A DNA stretch of 64,000 nt from positions 744,001-808,000 of the forward strand of contig CP148074.1 in assembly GCA_037482215.1 (NCBI GenBank), written 5' to 3'. The notes under the pieces were generated by a model that searched no databases, was not told the DNA's origin, and worked only from the letters and a program-made list of their open reading frames with translations. This document shows positions 32,960-42,807 of the stretch, piece by piece. Position numbers and translations under genes: made by a program. Each line of letters begins with the position of its first letter. Position 1 is the stretch's first letter. Source of the DNA: Pseudomonas mendocina. Its GTDB lineage: Bacteria; Pseudomonadota; Gammaproteobacteria; Pseudomonadales; Pseudomonadaceae.

Positions 32960-35900
32960 ATGCAGAAGAAAGGGATACTTCTGGCACTGGTATTAGGCTT
33001 ACTCAGTGCTTGTGACTCATCTACAGAAACCGGGACGGAGGCCACTGCAACACCTGCTGCGCCTGTGGTGGCTGAGGCGACAAAAGCTAAGCCGGACAGC
33101 AAGGCGCTGGCTGAGCGTTATGCCGGGCGTGATCTTTCTGTAATCGACGTTTCCGAGGTGCAGCTGGACGGTGCCAGCACGCTGTCGGTGACCTTCTCGG
33201 TGCCGCTGGATGCCGATCAGAAACTCGCAGACCGCTTGCATCTGGTCGACAGCAAAGACGGCAAAGTGGACGGCGCCTGGGAGCTGTCCGATAACCAGAT
33301 GGAAGTGCGCATGCGCCACCTAGAGCCCAAGCGCAGGCTGGTGCTGACGGTTGATGCCGGGCTCAAGGCGGTAAATGGCGAGAGCTTGGGCAGTGAGTTT
33401 GTGGCTCGTCTGGAAACCCGCGATATCGAACCCACCGTTGGCTTTGCCAGCCGGGGGTCGCTGTTGCCCGCACGCCTGGCCGAAGGCCTGCCGGTGATCG
33501 CGCTGAATGTGGATAAGGTCAACGTCGAGTTCTTCCGCATCAAGTCCGATGCCTTGCCGAGCTTCCTTAACCGCTGGAATCAATCCGGCATGCTGGATAA
33601 CTGGGAGTCCCGCGAGCTGTTGCCGATGGCCGATCTGGTCTACACCGGCCGCTTCGATCTGAACCCCAAGCGGAATACCCGCGAAACCCTGCTCCTGCCG
33701 ATTGGCGGTGTGGACGCTTTTAAAGAGCCGGGCCTGTACCTGGCGGTGATGCGTCAGGCCGGGACCTACAACTATTCCCAGCCCGCCACGCTGTTCAGCC
33801 TGAGCGATATCGGCCTGTCGGCCCGCCGTTATCAGGACCGCCTGGATGTGTTCACCCAAGCACTGGAAGGCGGCAGCGCCATCAGTGGGGTCAACCTTGA
33901 GGTTGTGGATAACAAAGGCAGCCTATTGGCAGAAGGCAAGACCGATTCAGACGGCCACGCCGAGCTGCCGCTTCCTGCCAAGGCCGAGCTGGTCATTGCC
34001 CATAAAGACGGCCAGACCAGCCTGCTGCGCCTGAATACCGCTGCGCTGGATTTGTCCGAATTCGATATCACTGGGCCCAAAGCCCACCCGCTGCAATTCT
34101 TTGTGTTTGGCCCGCGCGATCTGTACCGCCCCGGCGAAACCGTACTGCTCAACGGCCTGCTGCGCACCGCTGACGGGCGCAAGGTCAACAACCAGCCGGT
34201 CAACGTCGAAGTGCGCCGCCCGGATGAGCAGGTCAGCCGCAAGTTTGTCTGGCAGGCGGATGAGTCCGGCTTCTATCAGTACCAGCTGCAACTGGCTGAT
34301 GAAGCGCCTACTGGCCGCTGGAAACTGTTGCTTGATCTGGGCGATGGCAAGCCGCAGTTGTATGAATTCTCCGTGGAAGACTTCCTCCCCGAGCGCTTGG
34401 CGCTGGATCTGAAAAGCCGCGGTGAAACGGTCGCATATCGCCCGGATGAAAGCGTCACCTTCGACGTCACAGGTCGTTATCTCTACGGCGCGCCGGCCTC
34501 GGGCAATCGCCTGAGCGGCCAGCTGTATGTGCGCCCGGCCCGCGAGGCGGTGGAAAAGCTGCCCGGCTACCAGTTCGGCTCCGTCACGGAAGGGGAGTTG
34601 AGCGAAGACATTGAACTGGACGAGATCAAACTGGACGACGACGGCCACGGCCAGATTCATCAGGAGAGCCGCTGGAGCGAGGTTAAATCCCCGCTCAACC
34701 TGACCCTGCAAGCTAGCCTGCAAGAGTCCGGCGGTCGCGCGATTACCCGCCGTATCTCTCAGCCGGTATGGCCTGCTGACCGCCTGCCGGGTGTGCGTGG
34801 TCTGTTCGATGGCGAAGAAGTCGACGCCGACGGGCTGGCCGAATTTGAAGTGTTGGTCGCCGACATCAACGGTAACAAATTGGCCGCCAATGAGTTGAAA
34901 GTGCGATTGGTGCGCGAGCGCCGCGACTACTACTGGAACTACTCCGAGAGCGATGGCTGGAGCCACGGTTACACCGAGAAGTACCTGAATCTGGCTGAAG
35001 AAACCGTCGCCGTGCAAAAAGACGGCACGGCCAAAGTCAGCTTCCCGGTGGAGTGGGGCCCGTATCGGGTTGAAGTGATCGACAGCCAGACCGGCCTGCT
35101 CAGCAGCCTGCGTTTCTGGGCCGGTTACCGCTGGCAGGATAATGCCGAAGGCGGCGCGGTGCGCCCGGATCAGGTCAAACTGGCGCTGGATAAACCGGCT
35201 TACGCCGATGGCGACAAGGCGCAGGTGACTGTCACCCCGCCCGCGGCAGGTAAGGGCTACCTGATGGTGGAGTCCAGCGAAGGGCCGCTGTGGTGGGAAG
35301 AAATCGACGTACCGGCTGAAGGCAAAACCTTCTCCGTACCTGTGGATAAAGCCTGGGCGCGGCATGACCTGTACATCAGCGCACTGGTGATTCGCCCCGG
35401 TGAGCGCAAAAGCAACGCCACCCCGAAACGTGCCGTGGGCCTGCTGCACCTGCCGCTGGACCGCAACGAGCGCAAGCTGGCGCTGCAACTGAACGCTGCC
35501 GAGCGTATTCGCCCGAATCAGCCGCTGACGGTCAACGTCAAAGCGCAGAAGGCTGACGGCAGCCCTGCCGAAAAAGCACGGGTGCTGCTGGCTGCGGTGG
35601 ATGTGGGCATCCTCAATATCACCGAATACGCCACGCCTGATCCGTTCACTGGTTTCTTCGGCCGCAAGGCTTACGGTGCCGATCAGTTCGACGTGTACGG
35701 GCAACTGATCGAGGCCGGTCAGGGCCGGGTGGCTTCACTGGCCTTCGGTGGTGACGGCGAAATGGCCGCTGGTGGCAAACGCCCGAATACCACGGTGCAG
35801 ATCGTTGCCCTGCAAAGTGAGGCGGTGACGTTGAATGAGCAGGGCGAGGCGCAAGTCACCCTGAACATCCCCGACTTCAACGGCGAGCTGCGGTTGATGG

Positions 35901-37885
35901 CGCAAGTGTGGGATGAAGAAGAATTTGGCGTCGCTGAAGCTAAGACCGTTGTAGCCGCACCGCTGGTGGCTGAACTGGCCGCACCGCGCTTTATGGCCGG
36001 TGGCGACCAGACCCGCGTCGCGCTGGACCTCAACAACCTCTCCGGGCAGGTGCAGAACCTGACTGTTCTGGTGTCGGCCACAGGCCAACTGGCGCTGGAA
36101 AACGGCCAGGCCAGCCAGAGCCTGAGCGTCGCCCTGAAAGACAAACAGCGCAATACCCTGAAAATCCCTGTAACGGCCCGCGGCGGTTACGGCGAAGGGG
36201 TGATCAAGGTGGAAGTGCAGGGCCTGCAATTGCCGGAGGGCGCAGCTCCGTTCAGCCGCCAGTGGCAGATCGGCGTGCGTCCGGCGTTCCCTGCGCAGTT
36301 GCAGCAGTTCCGCGCGGTGATCAAAGACGAAAACTGGACCCTGCCGCACAGCGCTGTGGAGTCGTTTGAACCGGCCGGGCTGGAAGCGCGTCTGGCCTTG
36401 TCCAGCCGCCCGCCGCTGAACATCGGTGAGCACATCCGGGCGCTGAAAGCCTATCCGTATGGTTGTGCTGAGCAGACCACCAGCGGCCTGTATCCGTCGC
36501 TGTATGCGGACAATGCATCGCTCAAACGTCTCGGCATAGAAGGCGAGCCGGAAGAAAAACGCCGTCGCTCCATCGAAATAGGCATTGATCGTCTGCTCGG
36601 TATGCAGCGCCACAACGGCAGCTTCGGCATGTGGGGCGCGGACAGCGAAGAGGCCGCGTGGGTCTCGGTGTACGTCACCGACTTCCTCCTGCGTGCCCGC
36701 GAACAGGGCTTTGGCGTGCCAGATGAAGCGCTGAAAAAAGCCAGCGATCGGCTGCTGCGTTACCTGCAAGACAGCAGCGTGGTTGACCTCGGCTACAACG
36801 ACAACAACGCCCATGCCCGCTTTGCTTTGCAGGCCTATGCCGGTTACGTACTGTCGCGTAGCCAACAGGCGCCGCTTGGCTCTTTGCGTAGTTTGTATGA
36901 TCGCCGTGGCCAGAGTGCGTCCGGCCTGCCGCTGGTGCAACTGGCGATTGCCTTGCAGAAAATGGGTGATAAACCCCGGGCTGACAAAGCGTTGCAGGAG
37001 GGCCTGAACGCTCGCCGTAATACCCGCGACTGGCTGGGGGATTACGGCAGCTCGCTGCGTGATCAGGCACTGATTCTGGCTCTGCTGGAGGAGAACAATC
37101 TGGCGGCGAACAGCCGCGATCAGCGCCTGTTTGAGCTGTCAGACGAAGTCGCCAGCCAGCGCTGGTTGTCTACGCAGGAGAGCAATGCGCTGTTCCTCGC
37201 CGGTCGCAACCTGCTCAACAAGCCAGAACCGAACTGGAGCGCCAACCTGCAAAGCGGCAGCCTGAGTTTTGACTTGGGCAATCAACAGAGCGGTGTGAAG
37301 CTGGATGGCAAGGATCTGGCTGCGCCGTTCACCGTTACTAATACCTCGGCCAATGCAGCGGAAACGCCGCTGTACCAGCAGCTGACCCTATCCGGCTACC
37401 CGACCCATGCGCCGGTGGCTTCCGGGCAGAACCTGTCCATTGGCCGCCGCTATCTGGATATGCAGGGCAACCCGCTGGATATCAGCAACCTGCGCAGTGG
37501 CGAGCTGGTGCTGGTACACCTGTCGGTCCGCGCCAACCAGCGCGTGCCGGATGCGTTGGTGGTGGACTTGCTACCCGCAGGCCTTGAGTTGGAAAACCAA
37601 AACCTGGCGCAAAGCTCCGCCAGCCTGGAAGACGCCAGCAGCGCCATGAAAGAGGTGCTGCAGCAAATGCAGGAGGCCAACATCAAACATCAGGAGTTCC
37701 GCGCGGATCGCTACGTGGCAGCGGTGGATGTAGACGACTATCAGACCACTCATCTGCTCTACCTGGCCCGTGCTGTAACGCCGGGCAGCTACCGCGTACC
37801 GCCACCACAGGTTGAGTCCATGTACCGGCCAAACTGGCAGGCCGTGGGCACATCGCCTGGGGTGATGAACGTGTTTGAGCGCTAA
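32960..37885 (+). CDS. yfhM: bacterial alpha-2-macroglobulin lipoprotein
   Basis: A 1641-residue periplasmic lipoprotein. Signal peptide and lipobox LSAC give a lipidated Cys18; Asp at +2 predicts retention in the inner membrane, as in the E. coli protein. It contains successive MG (macroglobulin) beta domains, then a thioester domain with PYGCAEQT (Cys1169 and Gln1172 forming the thioester) near residue 1170, a helical TED region to about 1390, and a C-terminal receptor-binding-like domain. It traps attacking proteases. In many bacteria it is linked to pbpC, which repairs the wall; here pbpC is 700 bp downstream with a small opposite-strand gene between. The ATG at 32960 is preceded by a weak GCGGAG site. 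Confidence 0.96.
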   Translation: MQKKGILLALVLGLLSACDSSTETGTEATATPAAPVVAEATKAKPDSKALAERYAGRDLSVIDVSEVQLDGASTLSVTFSVPLDADQKLADRLHLVDSKDGKVDGAWELSDNQMEVRMRHLEPKRRLVLTVDAGLKAVNGESLGSEFVARLETRDIEPTVGFASRGSLLPARLAEGLPVIALNVDKVNVEFFRIKSDALPSFLNRWNQSGMLDNWESRELLPMADLVYTGRFDLNPKRNTRETLLLPIGGVDAFKEPGLYLAVMRQAGTYNYSQPATLFSLSDIGLSARRYQDRLDVFTQALEGGSAISGVNLEVVDNKGSLLAEGKTDSDGHAELPLPAKAELVIAHKDGQTSLLRLNTAALDLSEFDITGPKAHPLQFFVFGPRDLYRPGETVLLNGLLRTADGRKVNNQPVNVEVRRPDEQVSRKFVWQADESGFYQYQLQLADEAPTGRWKLLLDLGDGKPQLYEFSVEDFLPERLALDLKSRGETVAYRPDESVTFDVTGRYLYGAPASGNRLSGQLYVRPAREAVEKLPGYQFGSVTEGELSEDIELDEIKLDDDGHGQIHQESRWSEVKSPLNLTLQASLQESGGRAITRRISQPVWPADRLPGVRGLFDGEEVDADGLAEFEVLVADINGNKLAANELKVRLVRERRDYYWNYSESDGWSHGYTEKYLNLAEETVAVQKDGTAKVSFPVEWGPYRVEVIDSQTGLLSSLRFWAGYRWQDNAEGGAVRPDQVKLALDKPAYADGDKAQVTVTPPAAGKGYLMVESSEGPLWWEEIDVPAEGKTFSVPVDKAWARHDLYISALVIRPGERKSNATPKRAVGLLHLPLDRNERKLALQLNAAERIRPNQPLTVNVKAQKADGSPAEKARVLLAAVDVGILNITEYATPDPFTGFFGRKAYGADQFDVYGQLIEAGQGRVASLAFGGDGEMAAGGKRPNTTVQIVALQSEAVTLNEQGEAQVTLNIPDFNGELRLMAQVWDEEEFGVAEAKTVVAAPLVAELAAPRFMAGGDQTRVALDLNNLSGQVQNLTVLVSATGQLALENGQASQSLSVALKDKQRNTLKIPVTARGGYGEGVIKVEVQGLQLPEGAAPFSRQWQIGVRPAFPAQLQQFRAVIKDENWTLPHSAVESFEPAGLEARLALSSRPPLNIGEHIRALKAYPYGCAEQTTSGLYPSLYADNASLKRLGIEGEPEEKRRRSIEIGIDRLLGMQRHNGSFGMWGADSEEAAWVSVYVTDFLLRAREQGFGVPDEALKKASDRLLRYLQDSSVVDLGYNDNNAHARFALQAYAGYVLSRSQQAPLGSLRSLYDRRGQSASGLPLVQLAIALQKMGDKPRADKALQEGLNARRNTRDWLGDYGSSLRDQALILALLEENNLAANSRDQRLFELSDEVASQRWLSTQESNALFLAGRNLLNKPEPNWSANLQSGSLSFDLGNQQSGVKLDGKDLAAPFTVTNTSANAAETPLYQQLTLSGYPTHAPVASGQNLSIGRRYLDMQGNPLDISNLRSGELVLVHLSVRANQRVPDALVVDLLPAGLELENQNLAQSSASLEDASSAMKEVLQQMQEANIKHQEFRADRYVAAVDVDDYQTTHLLYLARAVTPGSYRVPPPQVESMYRPNWQAVGTSPGVMNVFER

Positions 37886-37904
37886 CGCGCATTAGCACTG
37901 ACCG

Positions 37905-37926
37905 GGGCCTGTCTGAGTACAGGCCC
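37905..37926 (+). terminator. terminator of yfhM
   Basis: An 8-bp stem GGGCCTGT / ACAGGCCC with a 6-nt loop, 20 nt after the stop, followed by TCGTCATTT. Confidence 0.65.
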
Positions 37927-37956
37927 TCGTCATTTATGGCGACTTAAGAAGACAAA

Positions 37957-37992
37957 AAAGGCGCCTATCAGTTACCTGATGAGGACGCCTTT
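37957..37992. terminator. second, bidirectional terminator-like hairpin
   Basis: A long imperfect stem: outer AAAGGCG / CGCCTTT and inner CTATCAG-loop-CTGATGAG arms. There is an A-run before and T-rich DNA after it, so it could act on both strands, including for a leftward gene from 38193. Confidence 0.6.
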
Positions 37993-38192
37993 GTTCAGAT
38001 CCCGATGCTCCAGGAAAAGGCCATCGTCGGTGACAGCCACGATCTTAGATTTGTGCCAGAGAATTAGCAGATTGCATGCCAACTCTCTGGGCGCGTGTTT
38101 CCACGTCATTACGCCGCAGAAAGCCTGTTCAACACGCAAATGATGCACTGATGCAGTGCTCTACGTCTTTTGATGGTGCACGTAATGGCGGC

Positions 38193-38480
38193 TTAGGAGA
38201 TCAACCCGCTGAGCAGCCATAAACCGAGCAGCAACCAGATGATCCCGGCGATAAATGATTTGCGCATGAATGCGCGAATCCCGAGGTACAGCAGCCACAG
38301 GCCAATCACTAACACGACAATACTCAGCAGCGAGGGCGTTACGCCCAGAGCATTCGATAGGCCAGTGATAAAACTGCTGATGATGCTGCCCAGTGCGCTG
38401 AATACGGCGCCGATGTTCTCAACGATAAAGCGGATAAACGTACCGACCGCCTCGCCGAGGGTTTCGAAAAAACCATCCAC
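38193..38480 (-). CDS. small hydrophobic membrane protein, 95 aa
   Basis: A 95-residue protein with a hydrophobic, Gly/Ile-rich N-terminal half and two clear TM segments (about 48-66 and 74-92) separated by a short basic RAFMRKS loop. I do not recognise a family. It starts with GTG at 38480 after an AAGGA 9 nt upstream. It lies on the opposite strand between yfhM and pbpC, two genes that are often adjacent elsewhere. It could be an unrelated insertion or an envelope accessory factor. Confidence 0.65.
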   Translation of the reverse strand: MDGFFETLGEAVGTFIRFIVENIGAVFSALGSIISSFITGLSNALGVTPSLLSIVVLVIGLWLLYLGIRAFMRKSFIAGIIWLLLGLWLLSGLIS

Positions 38481-38594
38481 TGTCTTCGTTCCTTAATTAC
38501 TGTGTTGTCTGCAAAGTGGGCGCGAAATAAGGCCGTCATTTGACACAATGCGTGCGTTGTTGTCGATTGCGACTGTTCCACTTATCTCAACTGC

Positions 38595-40973
38595 ATGACT
38601 CAAGGATTGATCGGCTTGAATGGTCTTCGCACATACGCCCCTCAGAGTGCCCGCTGGTTACTCCGCCCCTGGCTGGCGGTGCCGCTGTTGGTGCTGGGTG
38701 TATTGCTGGTGGCCGACCGCCTGTTCCCGCTGCCCTTGCCTGGGGATGATCTGGCCCGTGTGGTACTGGCTGAAGACGGCACGCCGCTGTGGCGCTTTGC
38801 AGATGCCGACGGTGTTTGGCGATATCCGGTCAGCCCGCAGGAGGTTTCGCCTTATTACCTTGAGGCGCTGCTGACTTACGAAGACCGCTGGTTCTATAAG
38901 CATCCGGGGGTAAACCCGCTGGCGCTGGGGCGGGCGGCGTGGCAGAACCTTAGCGGTGGGCGCGTATTGTCCGGCGGCAGCACCTTGTCGATGCAGGTGG
39001 CGCGCCTGCTTGATCCCCATGCGCGCAGCTACGGCGGCAAGCTCAAGCAGCTGTGGCGCACGCTGCAACTGGAGTGGCATCTGTCCAAGGATGAAATCCT
39101 TACCCTATACCTCAACCGTGCGCCGTTTGGCGGCACGTTGCAGGGTGTGGCGGCGGCCAGTTGGGCTTATCTGGGTAAATCACCTGCGCAGCTGACCCGC
39201 TCGGAAGCCGCGCTGTTGGCGGTGCTACCGCAGGCACCGAGCCGCTTGCGGCCCGATCGTCACCCGCAACGGGCACAGGCTGCGCGGGATAAGGTGTTGC
39301 AGCGTCTGGCGGAGTTTGAGGTATGGCCGCAGGCGGCAGTGGCTGATGCGATGCAGGAACCGGTGATTCTGGCGCCGCGTCAGGAACCTCGGCTGGCCCC
39401 TTTGCTGGCGCGACGGTTGAATAAACCCAACAGCCCGCCGCTGATCCGTACCACAGTGGATGCAGCCTTGCAACTGCGTCTGGAGGAGTTGCTGCTGGGC
39501 TGGCGGGCGCGCTTGCCGGAGCGCACCTCAGCGGCGATTTTGGTGGTGGAGCATTCGACCATGGCGGTGCGGGCCTATGTCGGTTCGGTGGATATTGCCG
39601 ACGCCAAGCGCTTTGGCCATGTCGATATGATCCGCTCGATCCGCTCACCGGGCTCGACCCTGAAGCCCTTTCTGTTCGGTATGGCGCTGGATGAAGGGCT
39701 GATCCATTCCGAGTCGCTGTTGCAGGATGTGCCGAGGCGCTACGGGGATTATCGCCCTGGCAACTTCTCATCCGGCTTCAGTGGTCCGGTGGCGGCCAGT
39801 TCGGCGTTGGCGCGTTCCCTCAATCTACCGTTTGTGCAATTGCTGGAGGCTTACGGGCCGAAACGCTTTGCCGGGGAAATGCGTGCAGTCGGGGTACCGT
39901 TGCGGATTCCGCCACTGGCGCAACCGAATCTGGCACTAATTCTCGGCGGTACCGGCAGTCGGTTAGAAGAACTGGTGGCTGGCTACAGCGCGTTTGCCCG
40001 CGGTGGCAAGGTCGCCGCTGTGCGTTTGCAGCCAGATGATCAGTTGCGTGAGCGGCGCCTGTTGTCGCCGGGGGCTGCGTGGATCACCCGGCGCATTCTC
40101 AGTGGTCAGGCGCGGCCAGATCGTGATCCGACCACGGCGCTGTTGGAGCGCCCGCAACTGGCTTGGAAGACCGGCACCAGCTACGGCTTCCGTGATGCCT
40201 GGTCGATTGGCGTGGCGCCGCGTTACCTCATCGGTGTATGGATTGGTCGTCCTGATGGCACGCCGGTGCCCGGTCAGTTTGGCCTGGCCTCGGCTGCCCC
40301 GCTTATGCTGCAAGTGCATGATCTGTTGAGTAACCGCGATAACCAACGTGGTGATGCATTACCGGCTGATCCGCAGCCATCCTCCCTCGGTGTCGCTGCT
40401 ATCTGCTGGCCGTCCGGGCAGGCGATGGATAAGAGCGACCCCAACTGCCGTCAGCAACGTTTTGCCTGGACGTTGGACGGCACCACACCGCCAACATTGC
40501 TGGCGCAAGACCAGCCACTGGGACGGGGCCTGCAGGAAAGCTATTGGGTCAATACGGCGGGCTTGAGGGTTGATGCAGCCTGTGCCGGTGCCAGCGAGCG
40601 CACGCTGGTGCTGTGGCCGGCAGCGTTGGAGCCATGGCTGCCACGTCGTGAACGGCGCCTTGCACGTTTGCCAGCGGCGGATGGGCAGTGCCCGCCGAGA
40701 CTCATCGGTGCGGTTGCGCCATTGTCGGTGGTTGGGGTGAAAGAGGGTGATCAGTTGCGCCGCCCAGCTTCCAGCCGCGAGCCGCTGCAACTGCGGCTTT
40801 CTGCCGTGGGAGGGAGCGGGCGGCTGTGGTGGTTTGTCGATGGCCAGCCGGTGGCTGAGACAACAGCGGAGGGTGCATTTGACTACGGCTTAAGCCGCGT
40901 TGGGCGCTATCAACTGAGTGTGCTGGATGAGTCCGGGCAGACCGCGCAGGTTCAGTTCAGCCTTGTCGAGTAG
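38595..40973 (+). CDS. pbpC: penicillin-binding protein 1C
   Basis: A 792-residue bifunctional peptidoglycan enzyme. It has a TM anchor (about 25-45), a GT51 glycosyltransferase domain with catalytic Glu96 in TYEDRWFYKHPG, a transpeptidase domain with the SxxK motif Ser354-Lys357 (SPGSTLKPF) and the KTGTSYG box, and the C-terminal BiPBP_C beta domain (about 700-792) that defines PBP1C. It probably repairs the wall during host or predator attack with the alpha-2-macroglobulin. The coding end overlaps a strong hairpin. It is convergent with the diguanylate cyclase gene. Confidence 0.96.
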   Translation: MTQGLIGLNGLRTYAPQSARWLLRPWLAVPLLVLGVLLVADRLFPLPLPGDDLARVVLAEDGTPLWRFADADGVWRYPVSPQEVSPYYLEALLTYEDRWFYKHPGVNPLALGRAAWQNLSGGRVLSGGSTLSMQVARLLDPHARSYGGKLKQLWRTLQLEWHLSKDEILTLYLNRAPFGGTLQGVAAASWAYLGKSPAQLTRSEAALLAVLPQAPSRLRPDRHPQRAQAARDKVLQRLAEFEVWPQAAVADAMQEPVILAPRQEPRLAPLLARRLNKPNSPPLIRTTVDAALQLRLEELLLGWRARLPERTSAAILVVEHSTMAVRAYVGSVDIADAKRFGHVDMIRSIRSPGSTLKPFLFGMALDEGLIHSESLLQDVPRRYGDYRPGNFSSGFSGPVAASSALARSLNLPFVQLLEAYGPKRFAGEMRAVGVPLRIPPLAQPNLALILGGTGSRLEELVAGYSAFARGGKVAAVRLQPDDQLRERRLLSPGAAWITRRILSGQARPDRDPTTALLERPQLAWKTGTSYGFRDAWSIGVAPRYLIGVWIGRPDGTPVPGQFGLASAAPLMLQVHDLLSNRDNQRGDALPADPQPSSLGVAAICWPSGQAMDKSDPNCRQQRFAWTLDGTTPPTLLAQDQPLGRGLQESYWVNTAGLRVDAACAGASERTLVLWPAALEPWLPRRERRLARLPAADGQCPPRLIGAVAPLSVVGVKEGDQLRRPASSREPLQLRLSAVGGSGRLWWFVDGQPVAETTAEGAFDYGLSRVGRYQLSVLDESGQTAQVQFSLVE

Positions 40974-40982
40974 GCTGAACTG
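40953..40982. terminator. hairpin at the pbpC stop
   Basis: A 10-bp perfect stem CAGTTCAGCC / GGCTGAACTG with a 10-nt loop; the pbpC TAG lies at the start of the right arm. It separates convergent genes. Confidence 0.55.
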
Positions 40983-40996
40983 CACGTGCCTGTGGA

Positions 40997-42118
40997 TCAG
41001 GCCATGATCAGCGAATTGCGGCCTGAGTTTTTGGCTATGTATAACGCTGCGTCGACGCGTTTGTAGAAAGCCTCTGAGCTGCAGCCTTTTTCTGGATCAA
41101 AGCAGCCGACACCTACGCTGGCGGTGAGTACGATTTGCGCACCTGAAACTTCAAAAAGTTCACGGGCCAAGTCGGCACGGAATTGATCGGCCATGGCTTG
41201 TGCATGTTCCAACTGGGTGTTGGGCATAAGCACGCCGAACTCTTCACCGCCCAAACGCAGTAAAGCATCGCTAGCCCGGCGGAAGTGCGAACGCATGCGC
41301 TCAGCAAACAGACTCAGGCACTCGTCCCCACAGGCATGGCCATGGACATCGTTAATCTGCTTGAAGTGGTCAATGTCCAGCAAAATCAACGAAAGTGGTT
41401 GGCCCTGACGTTGTGCAGTCGCCACCAAGTTGGGGAACAAGCTGTTGAACTGATAGCGGTTGCCCAGTTGGGTCAGGCTGTCGGTGCGGCTGAGCTGGTC
41501 CAAATGTTCCTGTTGGCGCAGCAACTGCAGCTCCATGTTCAGCGTGCGGTGATAGCCCTTGTGCTTATTTTGCAGGGCAAACAGCAGGAAGTTCATGTAG
41601 GCCAGCAATGAAATCAGCAGCGGGTATTGCTCTCGCCACTCGATGACCAAGCAGGTGATCGGTGGTGCATAAATCAACATCAATGCTGCGCAGACTGGCA
41701 GTTTGCGCATACCTAAGTTGAAAACAATAGCCGTACTCAGCGCCACCGTGCTGAGGGTGGCGATTATTTCTGACTTGCCGAACAGGTTGTTGCTCAGGGC
41801 GACCGCGTTGAGCAAGCCCCATCCTAAAGCAGTGGCAAAAATAAGCCCCCATTGGCGTTTGAGCCAACGCTGGAGCGTGGCTTCGTCATGCAGCTTGGGA
41901 GGCTTGTGGACGAGGTACAGGCACAGCAGCAACACCGACATGGCAATCCCGGCCAAGCCAGGAACAAGTAGTGCTCCGGGGGCATCACTAAACAGCCACG
42001 TCAGTGGCCAGGCCAGAAAGTAGTAAACGCCCGCCATCGCGGAGCGGCTATGGGTGTCCTGCACTTCCCGCCATAGAGCAAACTCAGCGGGGTTACGAGG
42101 GACTTTACGCAGGGGCAT
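40997..42118 (-). CDS. membrane diguanylate cyclase (GGDEF)
   Basis: A 373-residue protein with six predicted TM helices in its N-terminal half (about 30-185), a short helical linker with LLRQQEHLDQLSRTDSLTQLGN, and a GGDEF domain with active-site GGEEF. It should make cyclic di-GMP at the inner membrane in response to an unknown signal. An RxxD inhibitory site (RADLAR-type region) precedes the C-terminus loosely; I did not confirm it. The ATG at 42118 is preferred over a TTG three codons upstream; neither has a clear ribosome-binding site. Confidence 0.92.
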   Translation of the reverse strand: MPLRKVPRNPAEFALWREVQDTHSRSAMAGVYYFLAWPLTWLFSDAPGALLVPGLAGIAMSVLLLCLYLVHKPPKLHDEATLQRWLKRQWGLIFATALGWGLLNAVALSNNLFGKSEIIATLSTVALSTAIVFNLGMRKLPVCAALMLIYAPPITCLVIEWREQYPLLISLLAYMNFLLFALQNKHKGYHRTLNMELQLLRQQEHLDQLSRTDSLTQLGNRYQFNSLFPNLVATAQRQGQPLSLILLDIDHFKQINDVHGHACGDECLSLFAERMRSHFRRASDALLRLGGEEFGVLMPNTQLEHAQAMADQFRADLARELFEVSGAQIVLTASVGVGCFDPEKGCSSEAFYKRVDAALYIAKNSGRNSLIMA

Positions 42119-42300
42119 GAGAATCAATCACACTAAAGACTGATGCCAGCATACCTGTTTCGCCAGAAAAAAGCTGTCAAAAAGCCATCATTTTAGACGA
42201 GCGTGACACCAGTGTTTGCACAGTGCTTAGACGGCCCTGCCAAGTTGGAACATGGGGCGGGATATGAGGAGCAAGCCTAGGCCGCTATTTTCAGCGTTGT

Positions 42301-42750
42301 TCAACTGCGGCGAATTAGCCAGATTCCACCGATAATAAGGATCAGACCGCCAATTTTGCCAAGGCTGATGGGGGATTCGCGAAAGCCTACCCAGCCGTAG
42401 TGATCCAGCAGCATAGCGACAGTCAGTTGTCCGGCAATCACCAGGGCCATAAACAGCAAGGCTCCGACCCTGGGCCCTGCAAACGCAGCCGTGGCGATAA
42501 AAAATGCCCCCAGCAGGCCACCACTCCAGTGCCACCAACTCAATCCTTTAAAGGCAGCAAGAGAGGGCAGTTCACGCTGCCAGAGGGTGAGACAGAGTAA
42601 TGCTAGTGAGCCGACTAAAAAGGAAATCAGCGCAGCGGCCAGAACACTAGAAAGGTGTTTAGCCAGCTGTCCGTTAATACCCGCCTGCAAGGGCATCAGA
42701 GCACCTGCCAGCAACGGAAGGACAAGCAACCACCAAGGCATTGCAGGCAT
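42301..42750 (-). CDS. DMT-family transporter, YdcZ/DUF606 type
   Basis: A 149-residue membrane protein with five predicted TM segments, including the conserved PLQAGINGQLAK in the first loop and FFIATAAFAGPRVGA in the middle. DUF606/YdcZ members are half-length relatives of the drug/metabolite transporters and act as dimers or pairs. The substrate is unknown. It is a single gene between the cyclase and the SDR gene, both on the same strand. Confidence 0.85.
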   Translation of the reverse strand: MPAMPWWLLVLPLLAGALMPLQAGINGQLAKHLSSVLAAALISFLVGSLALLCLTLWQRELPSLAAFKGLSWWHWSGGLLGAFFIATAAFAGPRVGALLFMALVIAGQLTVAMLLDHYGWVGFRESPISLGKIGGLILIIGGIWLIRRS

Positions 42751-42807
42751 TAGGCAGACTCCTGAAAAAGGGCGGCGAATTATGTCGCAAAATGCTTCAG
42801 GATGCTC

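Larger units (their letters stand above)
37886..38192. other. intergenic region after yfhM
   Basis: About 300 bp with no convincing gene. It contains two terminator hairpins, listed separately. A 30-codon open stretch ending near 38066 has no start or ribosome-binding site and is not called. Confidence 0.6.

Noticed and set aside
33947..35704. A 585-codon open frame antisense to the alpha-2-macroglobulin gene
   Set aside because: No domain or ribosome-binding site; it is a codon-bias shadow.
37945..38066. A short open stretch after the alpha-2-macroglobulin gene reading PDEDAFVQIPMLQEK
   Set aside because: It has no start with a ribosome-binding site and overlaps a terminator hairpin; possible decayed remnant but not supportable.
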